From positions 96,049,115 through 96,113,114 of the forward strand of contig CM041085.1 of the NCBI GenBank assembly GCA_023079485.1: a stretch of 64,000 nt of DNA, read 5' to 3'. This document shows positions 45,846-60,514 of the stretch, one piece after another. Below the pieces are notes generated by a model that worked only from the letters and a program-made list of their open reading frames with translations, ran no database searches and was not told the DNA's origin. The number at the start of each line of letters is the position of its first letter. The stretch's first letter is position 1. Origin of the DNA: Archilochus colubris (taxonomy: Eukaryota > Chordata > Aves > Apodiformes > Trochilidae). The position numbers were made by a program, and so were the translations under genes.

Positions 45846-48800
45846 GCCTCTATAAGGTATACTCACAGCCGTCTGAACAAACCCAGCTCTCTCCTTCTGT
45901 CCTCATAGGAAACAGAGACCTCTTGATGTGAGGGCAATTGCAAGGAGCCACTGTAATAACAACAATTTTCTAAGTTGCTTGCTTGTAGCATTTTATATGA
46001 TGGTAGGAAAGAAAGAATCATTACCTTAACACAGTCACTGATCAGCAGCACAGTGCTGCTTCTCTTGCTGTACAGAAAAGAAAGTGGGGTGTTTGACAAA
46101 GTGCAAGGAACTTACCTTTTCTGCAAGCTCACCCTCTTATATGAATAGTAATTTTCTATTGTTTTGCTTAATACAAATGGAGGTTTTTTATTTACTTTTA
46201 ATTTCAAAGAGGTTTTGGTGCATTGCAGTCACAGTGCATCCCACTGAGATAGCATAGAAGGGCGTTATGTTTTCATGCACAAGGAAACAAACCATGTTCT
46301 TGTAAGCTATAGCTTCTTTAATCTAAATTAAGTAAAATGCCAAGATCAGAAAAGAAAAACTCTGTGAGGGAATATAGGAAGAATGTAGCTTCTATTGAAT
46401 ATTAAAAAAGCAAAACTTGGCATAAAGAAAAAAACCACAGCAATTTGGAGGAGAAAACATGGAGGTGTTCAGTATTCCTTAGATTTAAACTGTATGTCAG
46501 ATCTGCCATCAAAAGGGAGGGTTAGTAATCAAGACTCTCCCAGTGTTTCATGGCACCAGTGAACATTAATTTTAGGCAGGTATTCATGCAGAGGTAAAAA
46601 CATTTGGAATAGGGAAAAGATTTAACACTCAGAATCTGCTAAAAACTTTCAAATCAAAGAAAAAAAACCTTCCTTACTTCATCTGTTTTAATGAAGTGGT
46701 TTTAAATTCACTAACTCAAAACTTGTATCCACATGGCTACATGACGTTAAAGAAAGCTCTTGCAAGGAAAAGAATCAACTATATAACCCAACTCTCAAAA
46801 TTAAAACATCAAATGTTAGAAAAAAAAAAAGGCAAGAAACAAAGAACTGTTTTGAAAACATGATTTTAAAGCACTTTATCATACTTAGGATTTCGAGTAG
46901 CTGGGGATAAACATAAATCAGTATTTTATGATTGCTAAAATTTAGAGGACATTCATGGGGCTTTCCTGAAGTTTTTACCAATGTGAAGTGTGCACTGTGA
47001 TGTGTGCACATTTTACTGGAGCTGGTAAAATGTTCCATGGAAAAGGTCACTGTCATCTGACAGTCTCCAACAGTTTTCTACCTTGTCCAGGGTGCCCTGA
47101 GCCTGTCCTGACACCCTGCACGCTGCAGAGGTGACCCACTCTGTAAAAGCAAAATGAACACATTATTGTGCTAAAGTATAAGACTTCATAAATAGTACAT
47201 TTGTGGGAAGTACATGGAAGAGAACTAGAGCTGCTTCTAGCTCTTGATGGTTTCTGTAGTAAATTCAAGGTATTTTCTAGTCCATTGGCCAAAAACCTAT
47301 TGACAGTCATGCAGCTCTGCCAGCTGGGACTCAAACACTTTAAAATATCTACCATCATGATTGTATCTGCTAGGTCAGAATGTCATCTCAGAAGAGGCTT
47401 TTTCCTTTTGGCCTATTTCTCTGGGGACTCCATCCAAAAATCAAATGTATTCACTTGGTTGTCATCTAATAAGCAAATCAACAGTGTAGAAATGCAGATG
47501 TCCCCAGGCCACATCAAACAGAGTTAGCACTTGGCCAAACAGTAAACACAGCTCTTGATAGAAGCAATATTGAATGAATAGTGATACTCATTCTGTGCAA
47601 TATTTATTGTGTACAATATTTATTTAACATAATATTATTTAATGTGATATTATTTAATGTGATATGTGACAATAAACTGATCATTTACTTGATTAGAATT
47701 AAATCTTCTTTGCAGCCTGTTAGGGAGTGGTATAAAGCTTAGTGCACAACCCTTTATATCACATACATCAGAAATATGTTTTATACACTCATGGAAAGAC
47801 ATATGAGAGCATCTTATTACTAGTTATTGACAGTCAGGAAGTGATGACAATCAAGCAGGTTTGGACTGATGATATGTTTGGGATGAGAACCCTTCTGTGG
47901 TTTGGCTTTCAGGGACTAGAGACATCATGGCACCCTTCCAGAAGTGTGGAGAGATTGAGACACATAATTTTTTCCCTCTTGTCAGAGTGAATTAATTAAC
48001 CACTGCCACAGGTAACTGCTTACATTGGCCTGTAGTCATCATCATTGTCAAGAATGAGTTTGTGTTTATAAGCTTTGTTTTAGTAACTGTTTTTTTAAAA
48101 AATCATTTCACATGTGAAGACGGTAGTATAATAGACAGAATGGGAAAAGAATCAGCAAATTCTAGAAGAATTCGAATTCACATGAAAATCTTCAACCTTG
48201 TTCTTTGAAGTGTTGATTAAACCCCACTATGCCTGTTATCTATGTTATTCTGCAGCAGTAGCCTGCATATTATCTTTCTTTATCAGTGCTTTTTCATATC
48301 TGACTCCTCTTGACATCCATCTGTCTGGAATTTCTCCAGAGTTCTGGAGATTAGTTGAAAAACAACATCAGAAGGCTTAAATGTTCTTTAGACAAGTCTT
48401 CCAGATTTTTAGGTAGGAGTTATGACGTTTGCCAGTTTGAATGTTTGTCCCTCATAGGTGCCCTTAGCAACCAAAAGAGAAAAATCCTCAGTTCCCCATG
48501 TGTATACTCTCTTGCTTCATCCCAAATCAATCTATTAAGATTGTCATAAAAATAAATCAAGATTTTCTTTTAAAACATTACTTTCAGATCAACTTTAGTC
48601 ATAATTCTCTGCAGTTAATAATAATGTATATATTTGTCAGACTGGTCCCAAAAGTGCCAGATTCCAATGTCTGTATTTTTTTGTCAAAAGGAGGTCTTTT
48701 GCAAAGTTATTTAATGTTGTGTTAAATCCTTTGGGAAATAGGAAATTGACATTTATAATTTTAGGATCTGCAGCTATATTTGCTAACTGACCCTAGAAGA

Positions 48801-50731
48801 TCTCCTGTACAAGTCTGTCAGACTTACTCGCTTTTGAAAATTTTACTCTATCCTGTACTTACTTAAAGCACAACATGAGGTGTCCCTTGTGTTCTTGTTA
48901 ATATGCTAAAAGCTTTACTTAATTCTGTACTTTTAATAAATTATTATATTGACTAATTATGATGTCGCTTCTTTCTAATGATTAGTAGTTACACAATCTA
49001 AAGAAAAGGAGGATGGAAACCGCATTACTCAGTGCCCCTTTTGAGCTTATTCTACAAACATTTTAAATTCCAGTGCAATGAATGTTTTACCTTTGACCAC
49101 AGTGTTATCTTTAGGTTGACAGCTGCTCCCAAAATTGAGCATATCTCACTGGAACATAGCTTACCTGTTCAGCCACAGGATTTTTGTGGGACTTAGAGAA
49201 ATTCTCCTGTGGACATCTGACCCCTGCTGCCCCGCTGATCCTGTGTGATGGGTGGGGAGGGCAGCAGTGGCTGCCACTGAGCTCTTGCTCTGGGAGTTTT
49301 CTGCTTCACACCCTGGCTTCTGGGGCTGAAATTCAAAGTCTGATTACAAATCAGCTCCATTTATGGAATGCTGAAGTGCTAAAACTTTTATTCATATCTT
49401 GTTTGTTTGAATACTCAGCTTTAAAACTATCCCTCAAGATCAGAAAGGAGAAATGTTTGCTCATGTGAGATGGCAGTACATAAAGTGCTTGTACCTGAAA
49501 AGCAACCATTCCTGTGCCAGCTCTCAGTACAAACATGCACCCATTTTTCCCACTTATTATACCTACATCTTAGACAAATTTGAGCTGATCCTCTGATACA
49601 TCGTAAGCCTACCAGAAAATCTTCTGTACCATGCAAGACACATTCCAACACTTTAATTTCCAGAAACCTTGTGGTAATGCAAAGATATATGAGACAGATA
49701 ATGCATTAAGCAGCAAAAGTGTGAGTCTTTTATCAAATTCAGCTGTTACTTACCATGTGTTTTTTCCTATAGATCAGCAGGATAGTGTTAGACATGTGGA
49801 ATGGTAATCAATGAATCTTGGAGTAGCTGCAAAACGACAGAAGGGACTGGGGATATAGCTTACACCCTGCTAAGAAGCCCATGTAAAGTGGGGTGAAGGT
49901 TTTGGTTTTATTCATAGTGCCACAGAGCGTTAAGTGAATTGTGTTTCTTTTGATCAACTTACATAAGGGAAGGAGATGCAAGTCCTGCCATGGGAAGCTT
50001 CCTGCCAGACTGGTCAGATCTGAACTTAAATGTCTGGGCTCTGCTTCCCTTGGTGGATGAGGTAGGTGAGGGCTGGGCTGGCTGCACTGGCATCACCCTC
50101 TGGACTCCACAAGCAAACATCAGTGGCACCAGGGCTAAAGGTTATCCCTCTTGGCCAACCCACAGCACCTGCAGTTCTTGCCCAAATAGAGTCAAAGGTT
50201 TTATTTTGGGTTTCTCTGACAAGCTGGGACTTGGTCTTTAAATTGACTTCATCAAGAAAACTAAGGCAGAGAGTACATAAGATGCTGTCTGACTTGCCAG
50301 CACTATCCCAGGCAGCATTTGAAAGAGAGGGACACAGGGGGTAGAGATCATTCACATTTTAGTCTGCTGAAGGTCCCTTGACCAGGAGCCATAGCACCTG
50401 TCGGGCTCAGGTGTTCATAGCTTCCCTCCTGGGATGTGTACCAGGGAGGAGGGGAAATTAGGCCATTTTCTGCTAGCTGTTTTTTACCATAAAATGTTGT
50501 AGTTTATTTTCCAAGCAAGAGTGCCTTATAACTGTAGAGTGAGTCCTTTACTTCTGGCCTGGATGTTAATTTCTTTCCTTAGTTTGGTAGCTTTTTTTCC
50601 TCAACAATAAGAGCAACAAGTATTCTGCATTTCCCTATACAGCTTTGAAATGTTTTCTAAAAATTACAGAAAGAGTGTAATTAAAACTACATTCTGCTTT
50701 TGTCAGTGGCCTCAATAGTATAAACTATAGT

Positions 50732-50788
50732 AGTATATATATATATATATAACTATATATAACTATATATATAACTATATAACTATAA
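50732..50788 (+). repeat. TA-rich microsatellite with AACTATATA units
   Basis: (TA)9 followed by repeated AACTATATATA-type units of 9-13 bp. Confidence 0.9.
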
Positions 50789-52193
50789 TAGTAGTGTCAA
50801 TGATGACTTTATCTCAAAGCTCTACTCATATGTATGCATACTGGTATTCAGTTCAGAAGACGCTATAGATGTCTACTTGTACATGCATACAAACTCATTG
50901 AATATCTAAAATTTCCACTATAGTCCATGGAGATCTAGCTAATGAAGAGGATGAAGAGGATGGCTTGTCAAACCATCAGGCCAGTTCAAGGAGAATTTAG
51001 TTTCCTAACTGTACCCATCCTGTAGCACTACTGACCTCTATCTGTAACCTGAGCAGGAGGGAATACATGAGTGGGTATGTATGGAGAGGGATGGCTAAAC
51101 CAGAGGCACTCAGAGGGTGTAATGGAGATGTGTCATATCCTGAGGTGTGGGTGGGTGATGGAAAGATGTGAGAAACTCTTGTGGGTGCCTGTCTGAGATA
51201 GACCAGAAGTACACTGCCTTTTTTTGAGGCATTATGAATTACAAGGTTCCGAAAAGGAGGTTCCCTTTTCAGGGAGATATTCTGATGATCAAAACGTTTC
51301 ATGAGTATTTCTCAATGTGTTGGGTCTATATCTTTCTGTTGATAGAGAAGGCTTTTCTTTTTATTATTTTCACCACTTAAAGTGATAGAATATTTATGCT
51401 CCTTTTGGCATCATCAAACAGATTTATATGTGGATAGATGGAGACACATTTTTGTCCTGGCACACTGATGAATTAAAACCCCCACAGGATGAAGGAAACA
51501 GTAATCAGATCAGAGGGTTTTTTGTAGAGCTAAGACTACTGAAATAGTTTTGGTGTAATCATCTAGTATCCCAAGTGTTTTACACTTCAGGACATAGTGT
51601 CATGAAAGATAAAAGGTTTCTTATCAATATTTTGATGTTTTTCTCTGGTCATGAGTAGCTAAATTCTGGTTTTAAGTAAGCAGAAACTAAAGGGATCTGC
51701 AGAGCTTGGAAGCATAAATAAAACAGGAATTGTGCTAGAATATCCTCTTTAACAATCATAACAATTTTCACTAACTGACTTGCTAGAGAGGTGTGCAGAT
51801 TTGCCCTTTTGTTTGGAGCTCTGTGCTATAAACAGGTCTGATTGTGACCAAACTTAAAAATATTCCCCAGAAGATGTCAGGAAACTATATTCTAAACTCC
51901 ATGAAAGATCCATAGCACATTCCCCAGGCTACAGATATACTTGGTCTGCTTATCTGTAGAGATGTGATACAACCTCAGTAAGAGCATCCTGGTCTACAGG
52001 TTTAATATTCTTAGAAGAATTCCAGTTTGCCAGCTAGGGAGCCAGTAATACAAAATGAGTTGTGGAAATGATTTTTTAATACGAATAATATCTAATAAAA
52101 AGTCAAAGTAAGTTGCTACTGAATGGGTAATAGATTAGAAGTTCTTTTAATTATTTGTGGACAGGAAGCAGTAAAGCTTGTGGACAGGAAACA

Positions 52194-52235
52194 TTTTTAA
52201 AAATTGATATGATCTTATGAACCAATTTTTAAAAA
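52194..52235. repeat. Perfect 13-bp inverted repeat
   Basis: TTTTTAAAAATTG at 52194-52206 and its exact complement CAATTTTTAAAAA at 52223-52235, with a 16-base spacer, inside a very AT-rich block. It is preceded by TGTGGACAGGAA twice (52156-52167 and 52179-52190). Confidence 0.85.
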
Positions 52236-55200
52236 TCAATTAGATTATCAAATATATAATTGTATAATAGTTGTGACTATATGACACGTTATAGTCTAAA
52301 ATGATACTATGCAAAATCTTATGATTACATTATATGATAAAATGGTCATACTATGTATGCTATATATGTAATTAGAGTAGGTATAATATAGATCATTGGA
52401 TATATTAAAATAATTTGATATATAATTTCCAATAAATAATATATGACAACTTTAACAATCATAGATTTCTTCCATGATACAGAATTGGCTAAGTGAAGTT
52501 AAATGAAGTGGTGATATAGTAGCTGAGATATGCAGAAAGAAGCCAAGAAATTTATTAGCTTTGATAATAAAGAAGTTGTGTTTGTTTAATTTTATTATGG
52601 GAAATTTGAACAAGAAAAAGTGATAACTAGAAAGGAACAAAATGTGGAAGTGAATACCAAAGATTTGGAATTATTAATGTGACAGATGTTCACAGCACAC
52701 ATAACTAGTGCCTGCTCTTGAACTTCTGGGTATATTTCAGTATGTCACTCATGCTGCAATCTTTTGGATTTTTGTGTGTATCTGGGTAGTATGTATTGTA
52801 GACTCTGCAGCTCAGGGCAGAGTTCAAATGCACTCTGTGAACCAAAAAAATCCCTCTTTGTAAATAGTTCTGTGTATGAACAGTAGCCTACAAAATGTTC
52901 CAGTGAATTGATTTTCCTTAAGCATATGAAATCCATCCGGAGGATTTTGTACAAACAAGTAGACTTCAGAATCAGGTGTTCAGTGGTCCACAGATGGCTC
53001 AGAACCTCACAAGCTGGACTTTGATTAAGTGGACTTTCTAATATTGAATGAGAAGAAAAAATGATTCCTCCTACCTCATTTGCTTTAGCCAAAGCATCTG
53101 CTAACCAGAGCTCCCCAGAAGATGGTTGAGCAGAGAGTATGCTGACCTTTTAAAGACTTCTTGACAAACAGTCTTTAAAGAGAAGCTTCCCTTGCTGGTG
53201 GAAAGGCACCATTGCTGGTGACACAGCAACTGCATTAGACCTTTTCTGAATCAGCGATCCCTTTAGATCCACTGTGAACCACTAAGGACTACTTTTCTTC
53301 TCTCCTAATGTTCAGCATTAATGATGTCAATAGTTTATCCAGGTTGATACAACAATAAGTGGGAGAAAACCAGTTGTCTTGTCACTCTAAAAAGGTCTTC
53401 TTCCCTATCAACAAAAGGGCAGTCAACAAAGGGAAGGAGATCCGTGGTTTAGTCAAAGTGATAAGAAAATATATTTGGGTGAGATTTGAGCTCTTCTGTA
53501 CAAAGTGGATAGCACCCAGCTCTTGAAATTGAAGATTTTATTGAAATGGCAGTCATGGAGTGAGCTGACACTCAGGGCTGGGGAGAAACAATAGACATCT
53601 ATCTACATGTTAGCAGCACTGCTTTGGGCTGGTTTGGCCAGCACCCTTCTGTTGTACTTGGTCTTGCTAGAGACAGCTAGAACTGCATCTCAGGGTGATT
53701 ATGGTGCCAGCCAGATGGGCCATGATGGAGACTGAAATGACAAGATGTCTTTACAGAATACCCAGAGCTGCAGGTGCTTTGTTCTGCACCTGTAACCTCT
53801 CCAGAAATGCTCATCCTAAACCAGGAAAGTGAAGCATCCCAGGAGTTGGAGACCACAAAGCTCCCCCTTGCCCAGCAGATGTTCTCCTGTCCATGGTTTG
53901 GTGCATGGCTGAACATCTCAGTGGTCTCTGGGTGGTACCTCTGCTCTCCCCAAGCACTATCAGCATGAGCACCCAACTCACTGCCTCTGTTTCTGAAAGG
54001 GGCAAGTGACCTCAATGCGTGGATTTTGTCGTCTTGTGTGCGTAATCAGCAAGGGGTGTGCAGGGAATACTAAGCAGAGGTGGATCTAATCTTAGAAAGT
54101 GACTGGTTTCCTCTCCATGGAGACAGGGCAAGCAGCTGAAATGCTGTCTTCTGCTACCCCTACCACATGCTGCTAAAAAGGCTGCTGCTGCTCTCTGCCG
54201 GTCTGCTCCATGTCACTGAGCTGTCCCATCTTCTAGCAAAGACAGTTTCTATAGGCAAAAGCCACTGCTCAAAGGTATCAAAGCTACTGCTATCAGGGGC
54301 TCATGAGCAAAAGAAAGAGGCTGACCATGGAGCAGTTGTTATTTAGGAACTGACTCTCTGCCCCACCTATCAGGGTTGTGGTTCCTGCATCCTCCTTATT
54401 CTCTGATATGTTTGATTTTAATTCTCAGTGACTGCATTACAGGCTACTGAGTCATGCTGCTCTTTCAAGGGCAGGAAAATAATGGAAACACAATTTTTCT
54501 TTTTTAAAAATACAAGAAAATAAAAAGTATTCCCCAAGCAAAATATGTTGTAGGGTGAGGGCAGTACAAGTGGGTTAGAAATCCTGAATGACATAGCAAT
54601 CAAAAATGCCACTCATCATGGATAAAGATAGAGAAACCACAAGAAAGGGATTTCTGACAACAATGAGCAGTCTTCCACAAAAAGTAGACCTGAACTCTAA
54701 AATGGTCAGTATGTAGCCTGTGTTCAGCAGCCACCAAAAGCCAACCCCCTATAGCTTTATGACCAGAAAGGGAGATGAAATGGATGGCAGGGAATGTGAT
54801 TCAGTGGGAGACTCAAAATACTCCAGGGCAGAGGAATCACACTGTGATGTCTGGACTGTGGATATTTCAAACATCACAATTTTTTTTCCTGTATTTTTCA
54901 CAAACCACCAAGCACCTTTATCATGCAATGTGCAGCTGTGAACCAACTATAGACCCCTTTTTATGGTCTCACAGACCTCTTACTCTCTTCAGAAGACAAT
55001 TTCTGAACCATAAATGCCTATGTGCAATATAGATAGGTAACTGAGGCACATCCAATTTTTGGCACACTTTGAAAAGAAACAAGTTAATTCAGTATCTGGG
55101 AATGAAAAGTTTGTTTCAGAATGGATCTCTTACTTTTGTTTGACTCCTGAATCAATGCATATGAAAAAAAAATTAGTTAAGTATATTCATATTCCATTAA

Positions 55201-58200
55201 ATATTTTTTATTATTTAAGAACCATTGTGTTATTAGTAAGAAATAGCTAGCATTACATTAATTTGGCAGCTGACATTTCAAAAGCCCTTGCAGGACATTA
55301 CTTGAGTCCAAGACAGAGTCACAACCCCACACCATTGTTGCATTCATCACCCTGCACTTGTTTCCCACTTGTTGCAGTGAAGGTCCACAACCCTTACTGC
55401 TGAGCACTCATTATCTGCAACAGCAGGAAAAATGTAGAATCCCAGACCCCATGTAGACCCCATACATTCAATGCCTTGGCTGCCTGCATGGTTGGTGAAG
55501 AGAGAAGAGCTCCATTGGGAAAGGCTCTGGGCAGCTGCCACAGCCAGCAGGAGACCAACAGAAACCACAGGTCAGTGATGCTACCACTCTGCTGCTACTG
55601 ATCCTGGGTGCTGCATGCATGCAGGGATGATGCCAGGACAAGATCTGGATGCTGAAGGCTTCTTGGGGGAGGTGGAACCACAGAGTTTAAGCTCCCTCCT
55701 GTTGAAAAGGAGCTTTTAAGAGAGGTGGTGAGTTTTGCATTGCAGCCAGGGACAAAGAACTGTGCTTCTTTCTGAGCTGCCGCTCCTTTCTCAAGTCAGT
55801 GCCCTAACTTCCAGCTTAGGAGTGTTCAGAGGAGATGATGTTGGGAGCCAGGCAGGAGATAAGAGATTGAAGAAGAGTTGCCTCCATCCATAGGATGAAG
55901 GTAGCACACGGGCAGGAGCACAATCACGTCAGCAAAGAAGAAGCAAGAATCTGAAGCCTTGTCATTTGGGCACATGCAGAGATGTCAGGAGCTGAGCTGT
56001 GTTTGGTTCCCAGCTTCTGCTCATGTCCCTTGACAATTTGCCTGCCACTGTCTTGGTGTCTATGTCTGCATGTACAGACAGTGGTGTGCACCTCTCAGCC
56101 CTGCTGGTGTTAGCAACAAGGCAGTACTAAAAAGCAGATCTTCTGGATTGTGCACTTGGGCACTGGGACATTGAACTCAAATTTTGCAGATTTATTTCTT
56201 TCCAGATGATCTTTTTCTTCTGTGTCCCCAAAATAGAGCTCCATGTGACTTTCACAGTTCTGATGTGATCTTTCATGGCGTTTCCCACCTTATTTCTATT
56301 ATTTCTTTTACTCCAAAATGTTAGAAGCACATTACTCATAAAACATTCCCTGCCAGGCCCTCTCAGTTTTCAGTGAAATAATAAAAGGCCTGCCACAACT
56401 CGTGTGCTTTAGTCCTCATTATTTCTTCCCTGTTTTCAACAGCCACTTCTATAAGGGAGTACAAAACCTCCAGATTTAGGTTGCATGCCAAAGAAAACAA
56501 CTGCAGTTCACAGAAATACCCTAATAATTTCAGCAAAATGCTGAAGGAGGAATTTTGTAATTAAAGATTTAATATTTTCTTGCTCAATGTTCCATGCTGG
56601 GCTGGGAGGACTGGGGGAAAATGATTGCACAGCTGTCAAGTTTTTATTGGAATAACTTTGTCATATTGTTATCTCTTCAATTCGTGGAATAAATATTTAC
56701 ATGCATCCTTTTTCCAGGCAACCTTCAAATCAACATTTTCCTCATTAAATTGTTGCAGCATTTATATTCAGTGCTTTGGCAGAGGAAATTAATTCTATCC
56801 CAAGTTTGTGGGTTAGTGTTTGGCAAACCTTAATACATAACAAATCAATGTGATTTTATCAACATTCCGTGCCATGCATCCTGAGAGCTAATATGCTGAG
56901 TGTGGAGGATGGAAGAAAGCAAAGATTTTTTCATAGTGGAAGCCCCCATACGAATCTACACCTTCATCTATGATATCCCTGGTTGTCTTATTCACCAGCC
57001 CTGGGACTCAACCAGGAGAAACATCCTGATGTCTATATTGCCATTCCCTGTGTTTCAGGGACATAATTGTGTTTTCTCTCCCAGAAGGTAAAACAGGATT
57101 GAAGTTTACCCAATATCAAGTTCAGCAAATGATCTTTAGAAATCATGTCCAGACAATTCTTTTTCAGTTCCAGCTGGATATTTATCTTTTGTGTTGGAGA
57201 TGGAGGTATAGCTGGACAACATGCAGATGGCTTCTAGTGAAGGACATTCAGGTGTCTCCCATACAATTGCCCCTCATCTTTTCGGACATCATTCTTTTTC
57301 CTCTCCTTGATGAAGAAAATGCATTCAGCAGTCTGAGCTGGAGCACCTAAAAACTTTTTTGTGAGTTTTACACAATAAATCCGCTGGTGCCCTAGGTTAC
57401 TCTGCTTTACTCACAGAAGTGGGTCTGACATTGAAAGATAACTTAGTCCCTCATTTTCTGAGACTTTTCTGGTAGAAATGCTTACTGCTGAAAATCCTGA
57501 AAGCTTATTCTTAAGAAAGCTGAGAGCTTTATGAGCCTTCAGAAATCAAACTGAAAAAAAGAGGAAAATTCCAGCCTCTCTGTTTATTTGCATGCATATG
57601 TATAATGATAGCCAATAGCCACTGTAACCACTGTCATTGATAAAGTACAGGAATTAATAACAAGAAAGGTTCAATACATTATTGCAGTGGATTAATGAAT
57701 GGCCAAGCATAGGATGAAACAGTAAATATAAACATAACTTCTATATATTATAGTTTTGTCCTCTATCTTCTTTTTATTAGAAGGTTGGTTTATTAGTTTA
57801 TTTCTAAAAACCTTATTAAAATGTTGCTGGGAAGTGATATATTCTGTTGCATACTACTGAATTTTAGGATTTGCAGCCTAGCCACGCAGAAATCTCTGCT
57901 GAGTCAACAGAATGGCAATTGCAGAGTTTCTTCAGAGGAAGCCATGAAGCCATCCCCTCCCTTGACTGTCTCTGCACAGGCTCAGCCACAAGCCAGAGAG
58001 AAAGAGCTGGGGCAGAGTAACCTAGGGGGGAGCAGGACAAAGCATAGGAAGAGGACTTTCAAGATTACTTTAATTTGCTTGATTATTATTTGTGTGTGTG
58101 CACATGTTAAAAATCTGATCAACTGTGGACAATTATTTTGTGGAGAACAGGGTTGGAATGCTATCCATTGCTATCCATAAATACCAAACTTTTAGAAAAA

Positions 58201-58481
58201 GGAAAAGAAAAAGAAAGCTGTGATATAAACGCTATCTGAAAAATCTAGTAAGAATGTGTAGATGTACACTGATGCAATTTGCAATCTTATAGATTAAAAG
58301 AGCAGTGTTAGCAGAAAAAGTGCCCAGCATGTAAACTTTACTCCATTAGACTGGGTTTTCTAAATCTATTTCCTTCCATCTTCTAGATTATTTTTCAGTT
58401 ACAATTCAGTAATGACATTAGCTAACATCAGATTATGCTTACTTACTGGGATTTATGTAATTTCTTATTAAGATTACAGCT

Positions 58482-58500
58482 CATATATATATATATTATA
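58482..58500 (+). repeat. (AT)n microsatellite
   Basis: About nine AT units. A T12 run follows at 58511. Confidence 0.85.
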
Positions 58501-60514
58501 CTTCCATGGCTTTTTTTTTTTTCCTGTCTTGGTATTTTGTAGTTGAAAATAGAGAAACCTGCTTGTTTGAAAAGGACAACTTCTAGATGCTTCAAAAGGA
58601 ATGCAGCAAAAAAAAAAATGTTTAGGTTGAGTGCACTCTGGTCTGTTTAAAATAATTCATGTCTGTCTCACTGTGGGAGTAGTAATTATTGATCAAACTT
58701 TTTTGTTCTTTTTTTTTAAAAAGTGTTGAAGTACTGTAACCAGCTGCATCTGTAGAGGGCTTTGTGGACTTGGATTATTCACCACAGCTCAGCCACTGCA
58801 AAGATAATGAGATAGATGACCTTGACAACAGGAAAGCTATAGGCCCCACAAAATGAATACAGGACACTGGAAGATGTTTGTTTTCTGCCTTTTTATTAAA
58901 GTGTATTTTTAAACTTTAATAATGGTGCAAATAATAGAGAGCAGAACATGGATTCAGAGAAGAAGCCACATTCTCTGGTGATTCATCTATTAATGACTCT
59001 TTCATGGCAGAGCTGTACTGTTGTCTTGGCCACTGAAGATGACCAAGTGTTGATAAATTCCTTCAGTTCTCATGAAATGGAACCCTAATCCTCCTTTGAC
59101 TATCCAGTCTTTTAATCACTCATTGGACAGGTCAGAAATCCTGCCTTGGAAAAGAAACAGAAAATTCCCATCTGTGCCTGCCATAATCTAAATTAAACAG
59201 CATATTCAAACCAGACCGTGTTTAAATGCTATCCATTTAGACATTAGATACCATATTCATATAGAACATCTTTGGTTTTAACAAATAAATCTTTGGCCCT
59301 GCATCATAGGGTTTATTAAACTGCTTGTCTTGGCACTGTAAATTTGCTAATATTTCTTCTTATCTGTCCTTTTTGGCAGCACTGATGGGTCCAGGCAATA
59401 TTTCTTTTCCTCTCTTCCAGCCAATATGAAATGTACTCCAGCACAATTTTTTTTTTAAGATTCTATACTTTCAAGGGAAATTGGAATCACTCCTCCCTCA
59501 GTGATATTAATTTGTCCTGGAATTTAATTCTTCTTCCTTCAAGCCTTAGCATCCTTGCTGAGTCTACCAGTTGGTGTGATGAGGAAATCTATCTGTTCAG
59601 GATATAAACACATAATCAGTAGGAATTATGTACAGCTTTTCCATTCATAAAGACTAAATATTCTCAGCATGGTAGTGACCACTTGTCATAAGGAGTTTTT
59701 GGACACTGAAGAACTTAAAGGATGATGCAGACTTCCTGCTCATTACTGGCATTGTATAAAGTATTTGTCATGCTTCCTCTGATAAGTGTCATCACTGCTT
59801 CTCAGTCCTAATAGATGTCACACACCCTGCTGTTCCTCTTCAATTCCATCAGCCATGTTGTAATGAACCCTGCAAGAAATTATTTAAAAAAGCCAAAGTC
59901 TGGAGCTGCCTTGCACTCTAGCTGTGAAGAAAGCACAGAATGAGTTTGTTTGCTAACAATATGCCAGTGGCTTGCTCAGAAAAACTGCAGGCTACTCTTT
60001 TTCCCTTTTGATACTGATTAGGGGGAGAATCACACAAAATTATTCTGATTTTAACTCTTAATTTTTTCCGTCCCTGTAGCTTGTGCCTCACTTCAGCCAG
60101 GGTAAAGATTCACTAGGAGGGGCAATTCACAGTGGCTTCCAACTCCATCCACACAGCTGCTTGAGGTGCCTGTGGGACATCTCAGCCACTGCTGCAGCAT
60201 CTTTTGTGCTGCTGTCCAGAGCACGTTGCCAGATGCAGCTGAGACTCTTCAACCAGCCTGGGCAGAGTGCTTCTCATGAGATTCCTCATGGAAAGTTGTG
60301 GAACAGAGGATCTTAGAAAAACAAGTCTGGACATGGCCTCAAGTGTTCATCTAGTTCAGCTGGTTTCTCCAAGGCAGGATCAGCTATTTTGTAGTTATAT
60401 ATTTTAATATTGTAACCTTTCTGTTTTCAAAGATTTCCAGGCATAGATATTCAGCAATGTCCTTAGGTAATCCATTCAGTGCTTCACTATGTATGTTACT
60501 GAAAAATTTGCCCT

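Larger units (their letters stand above)
45846..60514. other. Intergenic, AT-rich
   Basis: Nearly 15 kb without a recognisable gene or CR1 copy. It contains a short 15-bp tandem at about 47630-47665, the TA-rich array at 50732-50788, a very AT-rich block at 52080-52450 with a perfect inverted repeat, and (AT)n at 58482-58500. Longer open frames (53677-54015 minus, 57821-58180 plus) look like chance. Such a long repeat-poor stretch can hold regulatory DNA, but none was identified. Confidence 0.5.

Noticed and set aside
53677..54015. 112-codon minus-strand open frame with overlapping frames on both strands
   Set aside because: Several frames are open at once and none resembles a protein family. 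No exon boundaries fit.
57821..58180. 119-codon open frame with a hydrophobic C-terminal stretch
   Set aside because: No recognisable family, no upstream promoter or splice signals. It is likely chance in an AT-rich region.
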